Of a stretch of 64,000 bases of DNA, positions 46,822-55,178 are shown one piece after another. This stretch comes from Ornithinibacillus sp. 4-3 (GTDB taxonomy: Bacteria > Bacillota > Bacilli > Bacillales > Amphibacillaceae). The stretch is taken from the NCBI RefSeq assembly GCF_040958695.1, contig NZ_CP162599.1:1460001-1524000 (forward strand), given 5' to 3'. The position numbers were made by a program, and so were the translations under genes. The number at the start of each line of letters is the position of its first letter. Within the stretch, counting starts at the first letter, position 1. The notes below the pieces were generated by a model, which saw only the letters and a program-made list of their open reading frames with translations, searched no databases and was not told the origin of the DNA.

Positions 46822-47182
46822 TATCCATATTCGACCTTTACAGCAGCCTTTACCGATATCAACAAAGAAGTCGGTACCTAAACAGCCAACAACTTCATTT
46901 AAAGACATCTTAGTGGATGCTCAACAATTAAAAGTTAGTAAGCATGCAAAGCAACGATTGGCTGAACGGAATATTGAAATTAATGATCAGCAATGGCAAA
47001 AGGTTCATGAAAAAGTGAATGAAGCTCAGAAAAAAGGTATTACGGATTCACTTGTATTAATCAAAAATGCTGCATTACTTGTAAGTGTAAAAAATCAAAC
47101 AGTAGTTACTGCGATGAGTATGAAAGAAGCATCATCAAAAATATTTACAAATATTAACGGTGCTATTGTTGTGGAAGACTAG
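46811..47182 (+). CDS. Flagellar operon protein of the TIGR02530 type
   Basis: A 123 aa basic protein found between flgD and flgE in many Firmicutes. It has KVSKHAKQRLAERNIEINDQQWQKVHEKVNEAQKKGITDSLVLIKNAALLVSVKNQTVVTAM, which is the signature of this small family of unknown function. There is no signal peptide. I chose ATG 46811 with GGAGAGAG upstream in flgD. The overlap with flgD implies coupled translation. The context suggests hook assembly, but no biochemical role is known to me. Confidence 0.88.
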   Translation: MKNNIHIRPLQQPLPISTKKSVPKQPTTSFKDILVDAQQLKVSKHAKQRLAERNIEINDQQWQKVHEKVNEAQKKGITDSLVLIKNAALLVSVKNQTVVTAMSMKEASSKIFTNINGAIVVED

Positions 47183-47271
47183 GCTGGACCGATGATGGAG
47201 GCCTATCAGAGTTGTTGACGGACTGATACAGCTCAAAAATTAATGAATGATAAAAAAGGGGATAAAAAATT

Positions 47272-48174
47272 ATGTTACGTTCAATGTATTCAGGAATTTC
47301 AGGATTAAGAGGCTTTCAAACAAAATTAGATGTAATCGGAAATAATATTGCTAACGTAAATACATCAGGATATAAAAAAGGTCGTGCTGTATTCCAAGAT
47401 ATGATGTCACAAACAATGAAAGGCTCTCAGCCTGGTGTAGGTGGTCGTGGTGGAATTAACCCAATGCAAGTTGGTTTAGGATCTCAAATCGCATCTATTG
47501 ATAATATTCATACACAGGGATTCCGCCAGTCTACTGGTAATCCGTTAGATTTTGCAATACAAGGTGATGGAATGTTCATTTTGAAACAAGTTCCAGAAGG
47601 TGGACAGCCAGAACAAGATTCTTTTTATACAAGGGCTGGAAACTTCTATTTAGATGATAACAATGCCATTGTAAATGCTGACGGATATTATTTAATGGGA
47701 TTCCAATCTGTTGCGAATGCCTCCGGTGAAACAGAACTTGATTACTCTCTACCTGTAAATAAAATCATCATTCCTGATGATGCACAAAGCTTTAGTGTTG
47801 CTCAGGATGGTTCTGTTAATTATATTGATGCAAATGGGCAAGCTCAAGTGGCTGGACAAGTAGCACTTGCAAGATTTTCAAATCCAGCAGGGCTAGAAAA
47901 ATTAGGAAATAGTCTATACCGTGAAACACCAAACGCAGGTTTGTTTAGAAATGCAGGTACAGATGTTGTTGCAAATGCACAAGGGTATTACGTACCTGGA
48001 GATTCGGCAAATGGAATTGGTAATGTGATTGAAAGTGCTTTAGAAATGTCCAATGTTGACCTTGCTGAAGAATTTACAGAGATGATTGTTGCACAGCGTG
48101 GTTTCCAGGCAAACACAAGAATAATCACAACTTCTGATGAAATTTTACAAGAGCTTGTTAACTTAAAGAGATAA
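47272..48174 (+). CDS. flgE: Flagellar hook protein FlgE
   Basis: This is the hook subunit (named FlgE, also FlgG-like, in Bacillus). The 300 aa protein begins with the flagellar rod/hook signature MLRSMYSGISGLRGFQTKLDVIGNNIANVNTSGYK and ends NVDLAEEFTEMIVAQRGFQANTRIITTSDEILQELVNLK. The middle (NPLDFAIQGDGMFIL, FYTRAGNFYLDDNNAIVNADGYYLMGF) is the FlgE/F/G core domain. AAGGGG precedes ATG 47272. The position after flgD supports hook rather than distal rod. Confidence 0.94.
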   Translation: MLRSMYSGISGLRGFQTKLDVIGNNIANVNTSGYKKGRAVFQDMMSQTMKGSQPGVGGRGGINPMQVGLGSQIASIDNIHTQGFRQSTGNPLDFAIQGDGMFILKQVPEGGQPEQDSFYTRAGNFYLDDNNAIVNADGYYLMGFQSVANASGETELDYSLPVNKIIIPDDAQSFSVAQDGSVNYIDANGQAQVAGQVALARFSNPAGLEKLGNSLYRETPNAGLFRNAGTDVVANAQGYYVPGDSANGIGNVIESALEMSNVDLAEEFTEMIVAQRGFQANTRIITTSDEILQELVNLKR

Positions 48175-48184
48175 TAAGGAGGTA

Positions 48185-48210
48185 GAGGGTGGCATTTAGT
48201 TGCCACTCTC
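48185..48210 (+). promoter_or_regulatory. Hairpin between Shine-Dalgarno and start codon of swrD
   Basis: GAGGGTGGCA (48185-48194) and TGCCACTCTC (48201-48210) form a 10 bp stem with one G-T pair and the loop TTTAGT. AAGGAGG lies immediately upstream (48177-48183), and GCCAAACA then ATG 48219 immediately downstream. If the hairpin folds, the effective spacing becomes normal. Confidence 0.65.
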
Positions 48211-48218
48211 GCCAAACA

Positions 48219-48437
48219 ATGATAAATCTAACACGTTTAAATGGAGATTCATTTTTATTGAATCCAACAATGATTGAACAAGTACAATCTCATCCGGACA
48301 CAACGATTACACTTTGTAATGGAAAGAAAATCTTAGTAAAGAATTCGGAAAAGGAAGTAGAGCAACTTATCATTCAGTTTTACCATAAGATTGGCGTAAT
48401 TGGCACATTGTACGAGGTAGGTGGGACAAATGAGTAA
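48219..48437 (+). CDS. swrD: SwrD/FlbD family flagellar protein
   Basis: A 72 aa protein of the FlbD family. In B. subtilis SwrD (YlzI) raises flagellar power and is needed for swarming. The sequence MINLTRLNGDSFLLNPTMIEQVQSHPDTTITLCNGKKILVK is the complete family domain, and homologues start at exactly this Met. ATG 48219 has no adjacent ribosome binding site. The strong AAGGAGG is 36 bp upstream behind a hairpin. GTG 48189 would add ten residues but lies within that hairpin. It overlaps fliL by 8 bp. Confidence 0.9.
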   Translation: MINLTRLNGDSFLLNPTMIEQVQSHPDTTITLCNGKKILVKNSEKEVEQLIIQFYHKIGVIGTLYEVGGTNE

Positions 48438-48849
48438 AATGGTAAAAATGATGATCACATCATTAGTTATCATTTTGGCATTAGGAGCTGCCACGATTCT
48501 CTTTATTTTGAACCTTAATAATAAAGATGATAAAAGCAGTGCGGAGACACTTGATGAAATGGTGAAGTATGCTTATGAGTCTCCAGAAATTACAACAGAT
48601 TTATTGGATGGTAGCTTTGTAAGAATTCAGTTTCAAATTATAACAGATGGAAAAGCTGCTCAAGAAGAAATCTCTAAACGTGATTTTCAACTGAAAAACA
48701 TTTTAATTAAAGAATTAGCTAAATTAGATGAGGAAGATTTCAAAACAGCTTTAGGTGAACTCGAAGAAAAAATAAAAGATAGATTAAATGAATTGATGAC
48801 TGAAGGAAAAATTATCGATGTGTATACCATTAATAAGATTCTTCAGTGA
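48430..48849 (+). CDS. fliL: Flagellar basal body-associated protein FliL
   Basis: FliL is a single-span membrane protein that surrounds or supports the stator and modulates torque. The 139 aa protein has a transmembrane helix at about residues 5-28 (KMMITSLVIILALGAATILFIL) and an extracytoplasmic domain with YAYESPEITTDLLDGSFVRIQFQI. I chose ATG 48430, 5 bp after AGGTGGG. GTG 48421 lies in that site. A family A repeat of about 200 bp follows and separates it from fliM, whereas the two genes adjoin in B. subtilis. Confidence 0.93.
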   Translation: MSKMVKMMITSLVIILALGAATILFILNLNNKDDKSSAETLDEMVKYAYESPEITTDLLDGSFVRIQFQIITDGKAAQEEISKRDFQLKNILIKELAKLDEEDFKTALGELEEKIKDRLNELMTEGKIIDVYTINKILQ

Positions 48850-48877
48850 TTATTAAAAATGGTTTGTTTAAGGGGAT

Positions 48878-49085
48878 GTTTAAAAAGCCCAACAAAAATG
48901 ACATGGCGAATTTCTGCGTTGACGTCACTTTTACGATACTCACGTATTTAAAAGCATACAGGAACTTCTGTTAAAACCACCCACGTCCTGTGGGCAACAC
49001 AGAAGTCACCACATCCTGTAGAAGTCCGTTACTCAAAGCTACGTCGCCTTGCACTGCTTGGTCCTTTTTATCGCCCTTTTTGAAC
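48878..49085 (+). repeat. Interspersed repeat family A, copy inside the flagellar operon (A3)
   Basis: This 208 bp element runs from GTTTAAAAAGCCCAACAAAA to TTTTTATCGCCCTTTTTGAA plus C. Inside, ACTTCTGT (48964-48971) pairs with ACAGAAGT (48999-49006) around CCCAC-GTCCT-GTGGG. It shares GTTACTCAAAGCT, CACGTCCTGTG and GAACACGCA with the copy at 7632. It contains no gene and must be transcribed if fliM is expressed from upstream. Confidence 0.75.
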
Positions 49086-49109
49086 ACGCATTAGTAAGGG
49101 GGGATTTTA

Positions 49110-50093
49110 TTGGTAGATGAGATACTTTCGCAAAATGAAATTGATGCCTTATTATCGGCACTAACATCAGGGGAGATGGATGCTGAAGAATTAAAAAAAG
49201 ATGAAAAAGAAAAAGTTCGAGTATATGATTTCAAACGTGCTTTACGTTTTTCAAAGGATCAAATTCGTGGGATAACAAGAATTCATGAAAATTATTCACG
49301 ATTACTAACTACATTTTTTTCAGCCCATTTAAGAACATATGTCAATATTTCGGTTGCTTCTGTTGACCAAGTACCATATGAAGAATTTATTCGTTCCATT
49401 CCTAATATGACCGTTTTAAATGTATATAGTGTAGAGCCGCTAGAAGGTAGAATATTAATGGAGGTCAATCCAAACATTGCCTATAGCTTACTTGATCGGC
49501 TTCTTGGTGGGAAAGGAAATAGTGTGACGAAGGTAGATAATCTTACAGAGATTGAAACAATGCTGATGTCTCAACTTTTTGAAAAAGCAGTAACAAATTT
49601 ACAAGAAGCTTGGGCAAGCTTAGAGGAAATTCATCCACTATTAGAAGATTTCGAGGTGAATCCCCAATTCTTACAATTGGTTTCTCCAAATGAAACAGTA
49701 GTAGTAGTTTCGTTGAATACAGAAATAGGGGAAGAAAGTGGAATGATTAATATTTGTATTCCACATATTGTACTTGAACCGATTATACCGAAGCTATCTG
49801 TTCATTATTGGATGCAAACAGAATCTAAAAAGAGAGATCCTGAAGCTTATAAAAATATCAGTCGTAATGTAGAAAAAGCAAAAATAGAAGCAAAAGCTAT
49901 TTTAGGAGATACAACAATTACAATTAACGAGTTCCTACACTTGAACAAAAATGATATTATTTCATTAAACCAGTCGCTTGATCAACCTTTAACACTGGCT
50001 GTGAATGAACAGCCAAAGTTTTATGTTCAACCAGGGGAATACAAAAACAAAGTTTCTGTTCAAATCTTAGAAGAAATAAAAGGGGGGAATTAA
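49110..50093 (+). CDS. fliM: Flagellar motor switch protein FliM
   Basis: FliM is the C-ring protein that binds phosphorylated CheY and FliG. The 327 aa protein has the N-terminal CheY-binding peptide ILSQNEIDALLSAL, the CheC-like middle domain (TTFFSAHLRTYVNISVASVDQVPYEEFIRSIPNMTVL), and the C-terminal SpoA domain (LGDTTITINEFLHLNKNDIISLNQSLDQPLTLAVNEQPKFYVQPG). The start is TTG 49110 after AAGGGGGG. It is directly followed by fliY. A repeat element lies upstream. Confidence 0.97.
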   Translation: MVDEILSQNEIDALLSALTSGEMDAEELKKDEKEKVRVYDFKRALRFSKDQIRGITRIHENYSRLLTTFFSAHLRTYVNISVASVDQVPYEEFIRSIPNMTVLNVYSVEPLEGRILMEVNPNIAYSLLDRLLGGKGNSVTKVDNLTEIETMLMSQLFEKAVTNLQEAWASLEEIHPLLEDFEVNPQFLQLVSPNETVVVVSLNTEIGEESGMINICIPHIVLEPIIPKLSVHYWMQTESKKRDPEAYKNISRNVEKAKIEAKAILGDTTITINEFLHLNKNDIISLNQSLDQPLTLAVNEQPKFYVQPGEYKNKVSVQILEEIKGGN

Positions 50094-50094
50094 A

Positions 50095-51261
50095 TTGTCA
50101 GAAGGTATGTTAACACAAGAAGAAATTAATGCATTATTAAACATGAATAATGATTCTGATAATAATTCTTCTTCAAATGATGGAACAACAAAAGAGAATT
50201 TACATGATTACTTATCAGACATTGAAATTGACACACTTGGAGAAATTGGAAATATTTCATTTGGCAGTGCTGCAACTACATTATCTACATTGCTCAATCA
50301 GAAAGTAGATATTACAACACCAGAGGTTTCTATTATTAAAAAAGCAGAATTACTTAAAGCATTTCCATTTAAACATGTTGGTGTACAAGTAAACTATGTA
50401 GATGGATTTACAGGTTCCAATCTTTTTGTTATTAAATCAGAAGATGCTGCTATTATCTCAGATATTATGCTTGGAGGAGACGGCTTAAGTCCGAAGTCAG
50501 ATTTAAATGAAATTCATTTAAGTGCTGTACAAGAAGCAATGAATCAAATGATGGGTGCAGCGGCAACTAGTATGTCAACTATATTTAATAAGTTTGTAAA
50601 TATCTCACCCCCAACCATTGAATTGAATCAGGAGAATGAAATTGAAGATATGGTTCAGTCAGCGGCAAAAGATGAGGATATATTTGTAAAAGTTTCATTT
50701 CAACTTATTGTTGGTGATTTAATTGACTCTAATATGATGCAATTAATCCCATTCCCATTTGCACATGATTTAGTAGATGAATTATTAAATGGACCTAAGG
50801 AAGAGGCAATTGAAAATACAGCTGAAGTAGAAGCCGTCGAAGAAGTTGCTCCTCCAATAGAACAGGTTGAAAAAGTGGCACCAACAAAAACAGAAGAACA
50901 AGCAGATCCTCAGATGATAGGTAATCCAATTGATCAAAGTTCAACAATTCAATCAGCTTCTTTTTCTCAATTTGAAGCAGTGAACTTGAATCAGAATGAA
51001 CAAAGAAACTTGGATATGCTATTGGATATTCCATTACGAGTAACAGTAGAACTGGGACGAACAAAAAGAACAATCAAAAATATTTTGGAGTTAACTACAG
51101 GTTCGATTGTTGAATTAGATAAATTAGCTGGGGAACCAGTAGATATTTTAGTTAATGAGAAATTAATTGCTAAAGGTGAAGTAGTAGTAATTGACGAAAA
51201 TTTTGGCGTTCGAGTAACAGATGTTATTAGTCCAAATGAACGTTTAATGAAATTAAAGTAG
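50095..51261 (+). CDS. fliY: Flagellar motor switch phosphatase FliY
   Basis: FliY replaces FliN in Bacillus: it is a C-ring component and dephosphorylates CheY-P. The 388 aa protein has an N-terminal CheY-binding peptide (MLTQEEINALLNM) and two CheC-type phosphatase motifs, one with EIGNISFGSAATTL and one beginning HLSAVQEAMNQMMG. An acidic linker rich in Glu, Ala and Val (about 235-290) leads to the C-terminal FliN/SpoA domain (LLDIPLRVTVELGRTKRTIKNILELTTGSIVELDKLAGEPVDILVN). The start is TTG 50095 after GGGGGG. cheY follows after 11 bp. Confidence 0.96.
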   Translation: MSEGMLTQEEINALLNMNNDSDNNSSSNDGTTKENLHDYLSDIEIDTLGEIGNISFGSAATTLSTLLNQKVDITTPEVSIIKKAELLKAFPFKHVGVQVNYVDGFTGSNLFVIKSEDAAIISDIMLGGDGLSPKSDLNEIHLSAVQEAMNQMMGAAATSMSTIFNKFVNISPPTIELNQENEIEDMVQSAAKDEDIFVKVSFQLIVGDLIDSNMMQLIPFPFAHDLVDELLNGPKEEAIENTAEVEAVEEVAPPIEQVEKVAPTKTEEQADPQMIGNPIDQSSTIQSASFSQFEAVNLNQNEQRNLDMLLDIPLRVTVELGRTKRTIKNILELTTGSIVELDKLAGEPVDILVNEKLIAKGEVVVIDENFGVRVTDVISPNERLMKLK

Positions 51262-51272
51262 GAGGAAGAATA

Positions 51273-51635
51273 ATGGGACAGAAAATATTAATTGTAGATG
51301 ATGCAGCATTTATGAGAATGATGATTAAAGATATTTTAACTAAAAATGGTTTTGAGGTTGTTGGAGAAGCGCAAGATGGAGCAGAAGCAGTTGAAAAGTA
51401 TAAAGAGTTAGAACCAGATCTAGTGACAATGGATATTACAATGCCAGAAATGGATGGTATTACTGCATTAAAGGAAATCAAACAAGTAAATCCAAATGCT
51501 AAAGTAATTATGTGTTCGGCTATGGGGCAACAAGCAATGGTGATTGATGCTATTCAAGCTGGGGCAAAGGACTTTATTGTAAAACCATTCCAAGCAGATC
51601 GAGTAATTGAAGCTATTCAAAAAGCATTGAGTTAA
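51273..51635 (+). CDS. cheY: Chemotaxis response regulator CheY
   Basis: CheY carries the signal from CheA to the motor. In Bacillus the phosphorylated form promotes counterclockwise rotation. The 120 aa receiver domain has the acidic pocket Asp10/Asp11, the phosphorylated Asp54 (VTMDITMPEMDG), and the conserved Lys in DFIVKPFQ. TAGGAGG precedes ATG 51273. It lies between fliY, its phosphatase, and fliO, as in B. subtilis. Confidence 0.97.
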   Translation: MGQKILIVDDAAFMRMMIKDILTKNGFEVVGEAQDGAEAVEKYKELEPDLVTMDITMPEMDGITALKEIKQVNPNAKVIMCSAMGQQAMVIDAIQAGAKDFIVKPFQADRVIEAIQKALS

Positions 51636-51642
51636 GGAACGA

Positions 51643-52299
51643 GTGACTAAGGTGATAAAAAGATTAATAGTTTTTTTTGGTACACTTATGTTTTTTATAG
51701 CTTGTTTTAACATACATATTACCTTTGCAAAAGAGCCAAATGCAAAGGATTGTTTAGAGGGTACTGTTGATTGTAATGAGGAAGAACAGCGAGATGGAAA
51801 TATTACTGATGAAGAAAGTTTAAATAATACACTTCAGCAAGGTTCTTTAGGATTTGACTTATTTAAAATGGTGTTTTTCTTAATTATCGTTTTAGCATTG
51901 ATCTATTTTTTATTAAAATTTTTAGGCAAGCGTACGAAAATGTATCAGCAAGCGTCGGCATTAGAAAGTTTAGGCGGGATTTCTGTTGGACAAAATAAAT
52001 CGCTTCAAATTATCCGTGTTGGTACGAAAATCTATTTAATTGGTGTTGGAAATAACGTAGATTTACTGCAAGAAATTGACGATGATGATTTAAAAGAACA
52101 GTTATTAAATCAAGCAGCAGAGCGAGCACAGGGCTTTTCCTCTATCCAGTCATTACTCGGGAAGCTCAGTGGAAATAAGAAAGCAGTAGAATCAGAGGAT
52201 AAGGAATTCAAGCAATCTTTTGAGAATGAATTGGAAAAAATCAAGCGAAATAGACAAGAATTGATTCGTTCACACCAGAGGGATGAGCGCAATGAATGA
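51643..52299 (+). CDS. fliO: Flagellar biosynthesis protein FliO (FliZ)
   Basis: FliO assists assembly of the FliP ring of the export gate. In B. subtilis it is called FliZ. The 218 aa protein has an N-terminal signal-like helix (about 4-26, KRLIVFFGTLMFFIACFNIHITFA), an acidic extracytoplasmic stretch with two Cys, and a transmembrane helix at about 67-90. A basic cytoplasmic part follows with LESLGGISVGQNKSLQIIRVGTKIYLIGVG. The start is GTG 51643 after AAGGA. It overlaps fliP by 8 bp. Confidence 0.92.
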   Translation: MTKVIKRLIVFFGTLMFFIACFNIHITFAKEPNAKDCLEGTVDCNEEEQRDGNITDEESLNNTLQQGSLGFDLFKMVFFLIIVLALIYFLLKFLGKRTKMYQQASALESLGGISVGQNKSLQIIRVGTKIYLIGVGNNVDLLQEIDDDDLKEQLLNQAAERAQGFSSIQSLLGKLSGNKKAVESEDKEFKQSFENELEKIKRNRQELIRSHQRDERNE

Positions 52300-52960
52300 T
52301 GCTATTCAGATTTTCTCAAATGCTGATCCTTCGTCCATTTCTACATCTGTAAGACTATTATTATTAATTACTGTATTATCGATTGCTCCTGGGATTCTTA
52401 TTTTAATGACTAGCTTTACAAGAATTGTTGTTGTTTTATCTTTTGTTCGTACATCACTTGCAACACAGCAAATGCCACCAAATCAGGTGCTTATTGGTTT
52501 AGCTCTATTTTTAACTTTTTTTATTATGGCACCTACGTTTAGTCAAGTATATACCGAAGCACTAAATCCGTTATTGAATGAAGAGATTACATTAGATGAA
52601 GCATATGAAAATGCTAGTACGCCAATAAAAGAATTTATGGCAAAACATACAAGAGAAAAAGATCTAGCGTTATTTTTAAATTATTCACAGACAGAAGAAA
52701 GACCAGAAACCGTGCAAGATGTTCCATTAACAGCACTGGTACCTGCTTTTGTAATTAGTGAATTAAAAACCGCATTTCAAATGGGTTTTATGATTTTTAT
52801 TCCGTTTTTAATTATTGATATGGCTGTAGCTAGTGTTTTGATGTCGATGGGAATGATGATGTTGCCTCCAGTGATGATTTCATTACCTTTTAAAATTTTA
52901 TTATTTGTATTGGTAGATGGATGGTATTTAATCACACATTCACTGTTGGATGGTTTCTAG
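52292..52960 (+). CDS. fliP: Flagellar biosynthetic protein FliP
   Basis: FliP forms the core channel of the export gate with FliQ and FliR. The 222 aa membrane protein has the family stretch SIAPGILILMTSFTRIVVVLSFVRTSLATQQMPPNQVLIGLALFLTFFIMAPTF and the C-terminal FMIFIPFLIIDMAVASVLMSMGMMMLPPVMISLPFKILLFVLVDGW. I chose ATG 52292, because homologues begin MN and GAGGG lies about 10 bp upstream. ATG 52283 would add three residues. fliQ follows after 64 bp. Confidence 0.96.
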   Translation: MNDAIQIFSNADPSSISTSVRLLLLITVLSIAPGILILMTSFTRIVVVLSFVRTSLATQQMPPNQVLIGLALFLTFFIMAPTFSQVYTEALNPLLNEEITLDEAYENASTPIKEFMAKHTREKDLALFLNYSQTEERPETVQDVPLTALVPAFVISELKTAFQMGFMIFIPFLIIDMAVASVLMSMGMMMLPPVMISLPFKILLFVLVDGWYLITHSLLDGF

Positions 52961-53024
52961 CAATGAATAAACTAAGAGATCATCATGATATTTTAGATAA
53001 TTTTTCAGTAGGTGGTGGCAACGC

Positions 53025-53294
53025 ATGAGTCAAGATTTTGTATTATCCTTAGCAGAAAATAGTATATTTACAATCTTACTAACCGTTGGCCCACTGCTAA
53101 TTCTCGCGCTAGTTGTTGGTTTACTTGTGAGTATTTTTCAGGCGACAACACAAATTCAAGAGCAAACACTAGCCTTCATTCCTAAAATAGTAGCTGTGTT
53201 ACTAGGTGTTGTATTCTTTGGTCCTTGGATGTTAGGTAAAGTGATTGAATTTACTTCAAGCTTATTTCAAAATTTAAACCAGTTTGTAGGGTAA
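53025..53294 (+). CDS. fliQ: Flagellar biosynthetic protein FliQ
   Basis: FliQ wraps around the FliP-FliR channel of the export gate. The 89 aa protein has two transmembrane helices joined by the conserved loop SIFQATTQIQEQTLAFIPKIVAVLL. AGGTGGTGG precedes ATG 53025. It is followed by fliR after 4 bp. The sequence is very close to B. subtilis FliQ throughout. Confidence 0.97.
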   Translation: MSQDFVLSLAENSIFTILLTVGPLLILALVVGLLVSIFQATTQIQEQTLAFIPKIVAVLLGVVFFGPWMLGKVIEFTSSLFQNLNQFVG

Positions 53295-53298
53295 GCTC

Positions 53299-54078
53299 AT
53301 GCTAGAATTTATTAATTTAGATATTGTACCGATTTTCTTATTAATTTTTGTTCGAATGACCGCTTTCTTTGTTATCTTACCGTTTTTTTCTTATCGGACA
53401 ATTCCTGTGCGAGTTAAAATTGCATTCAGTTTCTTTCTAGCAATTATCATCTTTTCTTCCATGGATACAAGCACTATGATGGTAGGGGATTTTTATTTAT
53501 TATTGTTAATTAAAGAAATTGTGGTTGGTTTATTGATTGGTTTTATAGCTTATTTAATTGTTACAGCTGTGCAAGTAGCGGGTGGTTTTGTCGATTTCCA
53601 AATGGGTTTTGCGATTGCTAATGTAATAGACCCACAAACTGGTGTACAAAGTCCACTGACAGGACAATTTTTTTATATTATTGCTTTGTTATTCTTGCTA
53701 TCAGTTAATGGTCATCATTTGTTAATCGATGGAATTTTTGCTAGTTATCAAATGATTCCAATTGATCAGATGGTTTTCTTCGGTAGTGAAAATATTGCGA
53801 TTTTTGTAATACAAGCTTTTAGCAAAATGTTTTTAATTGCTTTTCAAATGGCAATTCCAATTGTTGGATGCTTATTTTTAGTAGATGTTGCTCTAGGTAT
53901 CATTGCTCGAACAGTTCCACAGCTGAATGTTTTTGTGGTTGGACTGCCACTTAAAATATTTGTTAGCTTTGTAATTATACTGCTCTTTTTACCTTTATTT
54001 ATGGCATTGGTGAAAATGTTATTTGAGACGATGTTTTACACCATGAGAGGATTAATGCAATTATTCGGAGGTGCTTAA
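53299..54078 (+). CDS. fliR: Flagellar biosynthetic protein FliR
   Basis: FliR completes the FliPQR gate. The 259 aa integral membrane protein has about six hydrophobic helices and the family motifs VRMTAFFVILPFFSYRTIPVRVKIAFSFFLA and VAGGFVDFQMGFAIANVIDPQTGVQSPLTGQF. The C-terminal part contains LGIIARTVPQLNVFVVGLPLKI. The start ATG 53299 follows GGGTAAG. A GGAGG near its 3' end serves flhB, whose start lies just after the fliR stop. Confidence 0.97.
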   Translation: MLEFINLDIVPIFLLIFVRMTAFFVILPFFSYRTIPVRVKIAFSFFLAIIIFSSMDTSTMMVGDFYLLLLIKEIVVGLLIGFIAYLIVTAVQVAGGFVDFQMGFAIANVIDPQTGVQSPLTGQFFYIIALLFLLSVNGHHLLIDGIFASYQMIPIDQMVFFGSENIAIFVIQAFSKMFLIAFQMAIPIVGCLFLVDVALGIIARTVPQLNVFVVGLPLKIFVSFVIILLFLPLFMALVKMLFETMFYTMRGLMQLFGGA

Positions 54079-54079
54079 A

Positions 54080-55159
54080 TTGCGTCTAGAACTAGATTTA
54101 CAGTTTTTCGCAGGTGAAAAAACCGAAAAAGCTACTCCGAAGAAAAGAAAAGATGAACGACGTAAAGGTAAGGTTGCTAAAAGTGCAGATGTGAATACGG
54201 CGATATTGTTATTATTTTCTTTTATTATGCTTGCTGTTTTTGGAAGCTTTATGAAGGAGGAAATGACCTCAGTCTATCACAAAAGCTTTACAGAATATAT
54301 TCATTGGGATGTTACAGAACAAACAATACAAACAATTATCTTTGAAGGAGTGACAGAATTAGCGAAGATTGTAGCTCCTATTATGGTGATTGCTATTATT
54401 GCGGCATTAGCAGCTAATCTAATGCAAATTGGCTTTTTATTTACAACAGAGCCATTGAAGTTTGATTTAAAGAAAATTGATCCAATTCAAGGGGCTAAAC
54501 GTATTTTCTCAGTCCGTGCGCTCGTTGAATTGTTAAAATCCTTATTAAAAATTGTGTTTATCGGAGCTGTGACCTTTTTCGTTATTTGGCTCTTTAAAGA
54601 TGAGATTATGATGCTTCCATTCAAGCATCTAGATGGTGGACTTGCCTTTTTTGGGAAAGTAACAATAACGATGGGGATTGCAGCAACAGTTATTCTATTG
54701 TTTCTTGCTGTTTTCGATTATGCTTATCAACGCTTTGATTATGAAAAGAATATGCGGATGTCTAAACAGGACATTAAAGATGAACATAAAAATATCGAAG
54801 GAGATCCGTTGATTAAATCAAAAATTCGTGAACGTCAAAGACAGATGGCGATGCGAAGAATGATGGCTGAAGTACCAAATGCAGATGTTATTATAACGAA
54901 TCCAACACATTATTCTATTGCAATTAAATATGATGAAGAAAAAGCAAATGCACCTTATGTACTTGCTAAAGGTGTAGATAATATTGCTTTGAAAATAAGG
55001 GAAATTGCCAAAGCAAATAATATTATGATGGTGGAAAATAAGGTACTAGCAAGATCGCTTTATGATGTAGTAGAAATAAATGAGATTATTCCAGAAGAAT
55101 TTTATCAAGCTGTAGCTGAAATTCTGGCTTATGTGTATCAGTTAGAGAATCGAGTTTAA
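54080..55159 (+). CDS. flhB: Flagellar biosynthetic protein FlhB
   Basis: FlhB sets export specificity. Self-cleavage of its tail switches from rod/hook to filament substrates. The 359 aa protein starts MRLELDLQFFAGEKTEKATPKKRKDERRKG, matching B. subtilis, which supports TTG 54080. GGAGG is 7 bp upstream. It has four membrane helices (about 40-60, 95-120, 155-172, 195-212) and the autocleavage motif NPTH at 274-277. The cytoplasmic tail closely resembles the detached YlqH at 27293. Confidence 0.97.
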   Translation: MRLELDLQFFAGEKTEKATPKKRKDERRKGKVAKSADVNTAILLLFSFIMLAVFGSFMKEEMTSVYHKSFTEYIHWDVTEQTIQTIIFEGVTELAKIVAPIMVIAIIAALAANLMQIGFLFTTEPLKFDLKKIDPIQGAKRIFSVRALVELLKSLLKIVFIGAVTFFVIWLFKDEIMMLPFKHLDGGLAFFGKVTITMGIAATVILLFLAVFDYAYQRFDYEKNMRMSKQDIKDEHKNIEGDPLIKSKIRERQRQMAMRRMMAEVPNADVIITNPTHYSIAIKYDEEKANAPYVLAKGVDNIALKIREIAKANNIMMVENKVLARSLYDVVEINEIIPEEFYQAVAEILAYVYQLENRV

Positions 55160-55178
55160 TAGAAAGGGGGAAATATCC

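Noticed and set aside
47183-47271. Inverted repeat TATCAG/CTGATA before flgE as a regulatory hairpin
   Set aside because: Only six base pairs with a large loop. This is expected by chance in AT-rich DNA.
48189-48218. GTG 48189 as the swrD start
   Set aside because: It would sit inside the hairpin stem and add ten residues that other FlbD family members lack. The ATG at 48219 matches the family start.
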